A program made the translations under genes and the position numbers. Below, piece by piece: positions 60,284-64,000 of a stretch of 64,000 nt of DNA. Under the pieces are notes generated by a model. It was not told where the DNA came from. It worked only from the letters and a program-made list of their open reading frames with translations, and searched no databases. Each line of letters opens with the position of its first letter. Position 1 is the first letter of the stretch. Source of the stretch: Isoperla grammatica (lineage: Eukaryota > Arthropoda > Insecta > Plecoptera > Perlodidae); contig OX246748.1 in the NCBI GenBank assembly GCA_945910005.1, forward strand, positions 8,719,363-8,783,362. The letters are read 5' to 3'.

Positions 60284-61529
60284 ACGTAGGGGAGTGATTG
60301 GAGGCAAGGACTAGTGGGAAAACGAGACAAGAAAGTACATCTCAATGTTGTTGTTGTTGATGTTTATCCAGCAAACAAGGCAACGATGTTGAAGCGAAGG
60401 TGTGAACGAGATATCCACTACACGAGGAGGCGTCGTTACAGTGTCGACTAACGCAGGGTTGCAAGATGGTTCATCGCTAGAGTGCAAGAGAGACACTTAG
60501 TCACCGCAAAGTTTGCACGTTTATCATAAGGAGGGGGCGAGACTGTGGACTTTAAATGGGCGGTACATTTAAAAAGAAAAAGTTCATACAGTCTTTACAC
60601 TTTATCATTTGTTTTAAGAATTGTAGGTATTGAAATCGATTAACTAAGCATATTTTGATGAAATTGAAGTCGTCCAATCTGGCAACACTGGGATAACCGA
60701 GCTGACGCATGACCTAGCCTAGCTAGTCAGTAGACAAGCGCACGTGACTTGTTTTAGTGCGGAGCGGCGAGGGTTTGCGAGAGTCTTGTGATGCAAATTA
60801 CGATGATATACTTTGAAAATACAAAGATGAAAAACGGCCACATGTTTACGAGACGCGTTAGATATCGCGGTCGAGTCACCCTGGCGCTAATACAGCACTT
60901 TGACAAAAGTGATATATTGTATTATTCATCTGTTTAAAGGCGACCGCACAAGTTACCTAGTAAGAGTTTTAATGCGAGCTGGGTATGCCTGAGACTACAG
61001 AACTTCTACCAATAAACATCACCAGATTGATCGGTTGCGATATTTGGGCTTAACGTCTCTGTATGTAAACTGTATGGTGTTGTCAAAGGAAGCATCACAG
61101 AATAAACTAGTATTATTATTATTCTCTAGGTTGCACAGACCAGTAGATCTTCATGAACTAATGAAACACCAAAATTACATCTGCATCATTATTCAATTAA
61201 AAAATATAGATATCATACAACACAAACAAACACACAACCAAAGGTCAAGTGATTCATAAATCTTATAGGAACCAACAATGACATTAAATAGATGTTAATC
61301 AGGAATGCAGTGACTTCGTAGAAGTTGGGTACAAGGGTGCAAGGGAAATGTAATTTTAAAGAATCACCACAGTAGGTTCAATTATTACCGGTATTGTTTG
61401 GTAATACTATAATCTTTTCATTCGTTTCCACACTTTGTACTTATCATATAATAGTACGAGTTATTACTGCATAAAACCGTGATAAAAAATTATCGTTATT
61501 ATTTTCTTTTATTTGTTAATGATTTAGAA
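60284..61529. other. Stretch without recognised gene
   Basis: Apart from a SINE tail scrap at 61037-61062 nothing is recognisable. Confidence 0.4.
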
Positions 61530-61731
61530 GAGAGAGCCGAACTATAGGAAGACATCGAAGCAAGCTAGGACTGCGAGAAGATCGAGAGAAAGAAGTAAAT
61601 TAGTAGGAAGAAGTTGGAAAGAAGAAGAAAAAGACGTGGAACAAGAGCCGATGACAGCAAATAATACTATGCCCAAGGATATTAGTGGCTAAACTACCCC
61701 TGACCAGATTTATTTTGGAAACAGGTCAAAT
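61530..61731 (+). repeat. Basic open frame and 3'-end block shared with 63.1 kb
   Basis: A frame open after aatgatttag reads KREPNYRKTSKQARTARRSR, SKLVGRSWKEEEKDVEQEP and ends ANNTMPKDISG, stop. Its last part and the following bases (agcaaataatactatgccca ... tgaccagatttattttgg, 61655-61731) are repeated at 63098-63172 just after the stop of the AADAMSQ gene. The shared block may be a duplicated 3' UTR or terminal exon. Confidence 0.45.
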
Positions 61732-62037
61732 GAGCACCCACATTTGTTTTGAAAGTTACAATTGTTTTTAAAATAAAATAATCCAGGCGCTGTAGTCAAA
61801 GTTTATTTTTTTTTGACTTTTAATCATGTAATTTTCTTGCTGTTGTTAAGGTATACTTGCTTATGTCTTATGTATTATGTTTTATTGTAACTGTTGTATT
61901 TTTTATTTTTTTTATTATTGTTTTTGTTCGCGTAATTGTTTGTTGTATTATTACTTACTCCTGTCTCCTGAGTGTATAATATTGTATTGTATTATGTTTG
62001 CACTAGTGGGATTTTGATATCCTGTTTGCAAATAAAG

Positions 62038-62067
62038 GCATTATTATTATTATTATTATTATTAAAT
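62038..62067 (+). repeat. AATAAAG + (ATT)n end
   Basis: tgcaaataaaggc followed by about eight ATT units, typical of a retroposon 3' end. A degenerate repeat of about 40 bp (aaattaacatttctattgtc, ggacacc) follows at 62070-62170 and again at 62545-62670. Confidence 0.6.
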
Positions 62068-62361
62068 TAACATTTCAGTTGTTTATACCTTAAATTAACA
62101 TTTCTATTGTCGGACACCCTATAAATTGAAATTTCTATTGTTGGACACTAACTTAAATTAACATTTCATATCTCGAGAACCGTTTAACCTAGATACATGA
62201 ATGGGGACATTTTCCGACGTGTGCCGACGCGACGGATCGTCTGAGCCATTTTCCGGCGTCGCAACGCCAACGGTGCACCCATTTTTTGCGATTCAAGTTT
62301 CGAGGTGATCCAAGCTTTTCTGTTGGTTGTTGTCTGGCCAATTAGAAGCCGGAAACAGGTG

Positions 62362-62370
62362 TTTATAAAT
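62362..62370 (+). promoter_or_regulatory. TATA box of the AADAMSQ gene
   Basis: TTTATAAAT lies 93 bases upstream of the start codon. Transcription would begin near 62393, giving a leader of about 60 bases. It sits in a GC-richer island inside AT-rich repeats. Confidence 0.5.
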
Positions 62371-62454
62371 GCGGGGGTGTTCCACCCTTAATTTAGTTGT
62401 GATTTGGGACTGACCGCCTCTATTTCTTCTTACAAGTTGGTCGTGTGTGTAAAG

Positions 62455-62517
62455 ATGTCGATAAACGTGGAAGTTGATTCCAGGAGCGTCTCTGAAATGT
62501 CGACCATTCCGTGGATT
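62455..62517 (+). CDS. AADAMSQ-repeat protein, first exon
   Basis: ATG (gtaaagATGTCG) followed by 21 whole codons MSINVEVDSRSVSEMSTIPW + I, ending at the donor ATT/gtacgt in phase 0. The next exon begins in phase 0 with the repeats. Together they give a protein of 127 residues. No signal peptide, so probably intracellular. The protein is not recognised. Confidence 0.55.
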
Positions 62518-62761
62518 GTACGTATTGTAGTTCAATTACTCAAATTAAATATACCTTAAATTAACATTTGTATTGTCAGACACTATCTCAAAGTAGCATG
62601 AGAAACGTTTCTCCCTTGAAGTAAAATTTCAATCGTCGGACACCCTATTTTAGATTAACATTATATTGAAATCAACGAAAACATGCTTTTAAATACTTTT
62701 CTTGTTGAATTAAGTATTAAAAATCAGTCGTTGATATAGTTTCGATCATTTCTGTTTACAG

Positions 62762-63082
62762 GCTGCTGACGCAATGAGCCAGGCTGCTGACGCAATGAGC
62801 CAGGCTGCTGACGCAATGAGCCAGGCTGCTGACGCAATGAGCCAGGCGTCCTCGGGATTGCATTCCGTTCTATGGACAAACCACAATGACGAAGTGATGG
62901 TATCAAACATGGCCGCGACCGGGAGACAGGAGAGAATCGAACATTGGATCCTGAATAGGATATATACAAATGCGGCGAGGGACATGGCGGAGAGTCTTGA
63001 AATGATTGTACAAGACGTAATACATGGAGGAAGAGTAGATGGAGGAGAAGAGGATGCCTTTCACGATGAAGGTTATATTTAA
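62762..63082 (+). CDS. AADAMSQ-repeat protein, terminal exon
   Basis: The acceptor gatcatttctgtttacag opens a 321-base exon ending in TAA. It starts with four perfect 21-bp repeats encoding AADAMSQ (62762-62845), a heptad that would form an amphipathic helix or coiled coil. It continues ASSGLHSVLWTNHNDEVMV, QERIEHWILNRIYTNAARDM, AESLEMIVQDVIHGG and an acidic tail DGGEEDAFHDEGYI. The minus-strand frames over the repeat are shadows. The exact identity of the four DNA repeats points to recent expansion. Intron 1 (62518-62761) contains the same degenerate repeat found upstream of the promoter. Function unknown; the gene could also be a young retrogene fragment. Confidence 0.6.
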   Translation, partial: AADAMSQAADAMSQAADAMSQAADAMSQASSGLHSVLWTNHNDEVMVSNMAATGRQERIEHWILNRIYTNAARDMAESLEMIVQDVIHGGRVDGGEEDAFHDEGYI

Positions 63083-63102
63083 ATCAACCATATAATATAG
63101 CA

Positions 63103-63108
63103 AATAAA
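63103..63108 (+). terminator. Poly(A) signal of the AADAMSQ gene
   Basis: AATAAA 21 bases after the stop codon. Confidence 0.6.
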
Positions 63109-63187
63109 ACTATGCCCAAGGATATTAGTGGCTAACTACGCCTGACCAGATTTGTTTTGGAAACAGGTGTACAAAATTTGTTTTGTG

Positions 63188-63378
63188 TCTGTGTTAAACG
63201 ACGTATCTACTCGACAACCTCGTCATAGGACGTCGAGGGCAGATTGTAGAAAAGTGACAAGTAGGGGAAAAAGGTAGAATGGGCGGACAGGGTAAATTGG
63301 AGGACCTCATTTCGTCGCCTTTTACACTGGAAGAATCATGAGGGGGGGTCAAATTCTACCCCGGGCCCAGACGGGGTT
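63188..63378 (-). mobile_element. LINE-F 3' end and SINE-A-type cap
   Basis: 63188-63240 is LINE-F (tgttaaacgacgtatctact ... ggacgtcgagg). 63296-63378 is an older SINE-A-type cap (gacctcatttcgtcgcc ... ccccgggcccagacgggg). Confidence 0.65.
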
Positions 63379-63831
63379 AGTGACTATACGGATCATCCAC
63401 CACTGGTCTTAACACCTTGCCAAGTATTAAAACAATAACAATAGAATAAAACTTTCATGCGAATCGAAATAGCTGGCGGGTGATGGGGCGTATTAAGGCA
63501 AATAGCAGTTCAAATTGGGATTGGGGTGTGGACTGCACAGTGAAAGCAGCCTTTAAAAAACAAACAATTTCCGAGAACTGGCGCAAACGGGTGATACTGA
63601 TAGATACTGATAAACTATTGTACGCAGCTTAAAGCCTCGCATAAGCCTAGCTACAAGTTGCGTTTTCATGAAGGAATTTGGTATTTTCTGCAGCCAAACG
63701 ATTGTACGCAGCTTGAAGCCTCGCTCAACCTTGTCTAAAGTTGCAGTTTCATGAAGAACCAAATACCCCGAGAAAAATTCCCGATTCGGACTCTTAAACG
63801 CCTTTCTGACAAAAAAAATTTGCTAAAAACA

Positions 63832-63916
63832 ATGGGCAACCAAGAATCAAAATCCAAAGTCCCCCTCCCCCACGCCGAAGCAGCTATACAGCTGGCCAAT
63901 GAAGAAGACGCTCGTG
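63832..63916 (+). CDS. First coding exon, N-myristoylation-type start (partial gene)
   Basis: ATG in a good context (aaaacaATGGGC) opens 28 codons MGNQESKSKVPLPHAEAA, IQLANEEDAR and one extra base at a strong donor (CTCGTG/gtaagttt). Gly2 with Asn3 and Ser6 fits the N-myristoyltransferase consensus (M-G-x-x-x-S/T), implying membrane association after lipidation. The gene continues beyond the window (plus strand, phase 1). I cannot assign a family from 28 residues. The sequence is GC-richer than its surroundings, in line with coding. Confidence 0.6.
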
Positions 63917-64000
63917 GTAAGTTTACATTCCTTTCCAGTCGCAGTATTTCTGTTGATGTCATTTATCTCGCTGACGTAATATGTTATCACATTAAATCTT

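Noticed and set aside
62293..62535. Minus-strand frame of 80 residues over the 62.4-kb promoter
   Set aside because: It overlaps the TATA box, leader and first exon of the plus-strand gene and has no splice or family support.

Overview
The window is nuclear DNA from an arthropod. Three things show this: a plus-strand exon encoding a Rebers-Riddiford (chitin_bind_4) cuticle domain at 1.94 kb, GT-AG introns with phase-matched exons, and arthropod-type retrotransposons (R2-like, Jockey-like, LINEs with short CAAT-type tails). I cannot name the order or class. No rRNA, tRNA, CRISPR or prokaryotic gene organisation is visible. Gene density is low and most sequence is repeat debris, so most long open frames are repeats or shadows.

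Layout. 1.9-5.6 kb: last two exons and poly(A) signal of a cuticle-protein gene (+). 5.7-11.2 kb: reverse-transcriptase remnant, SINE/LINE fragments and a 46-bp satellite. 11.9-29.9 kb: a minus-strand gene whose exons at 23.8, 19.4, 14.4 and 12.0 kb join in perfect phase and end in a SINA/DUF4729-like C-terminal domain; a SINA-like RING first exon lies further 5' at 29.7 kb and probably belongs to it. Interleaved on the plus strand (21.8-25.1 kb) is a small decayed exon set, part of which is repeated at 40.4 kb. 29.8-32.9 kb: a satellite of about 27 units made from the 5' end of that RING exon. 33.0-34.2 kb: a broken FLYWCH/MULE DNA transposon between inverted GGAC-rich flanks. 38.8-45.4 kb: two broken R2-like retrotransposons side by side, riddled with insertions. 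46-56 kb: repeats, an R2-like fragment, a Jockey-like RT fragment, a 438-bp inverted-repeat element and a few possible exons. 57.3-58.5 kb: last exons of a DUF4806-like gene (+). 62.4-63.1 kb: a compact two-exon gene (+) with TATA box, AADAMSQ repeats and poly(A) signal. 63.83 kb: a first coding exon with an N-myristoylation-type start (+), running out of the window.

Repeat names used below. SINE-A (about 300 bp) and SINE-B (about 310 bp) are LINE-derived short elements. Read on the minus strand, they start with a structured GC-rich 5' end and finish with GAGACGTTAAGCCC plus a short CAAT-type tail. 'Mosaic' copies join the SINE-A 3' half to the SINE-B 5' half. LINE-D, LINE-E and LINE-F are 3' ends of other LINEs. 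Every copy of A, B, D, E and F that I could orient lies on the minus strand, which is the most striking large-scale property of the window.

Only the cuticle gene, the SINA/DUF4729 gene, the DUF4806-like gene and the TATA/AADAMSQ gene have multi-exon phase support. No common pathway links them.
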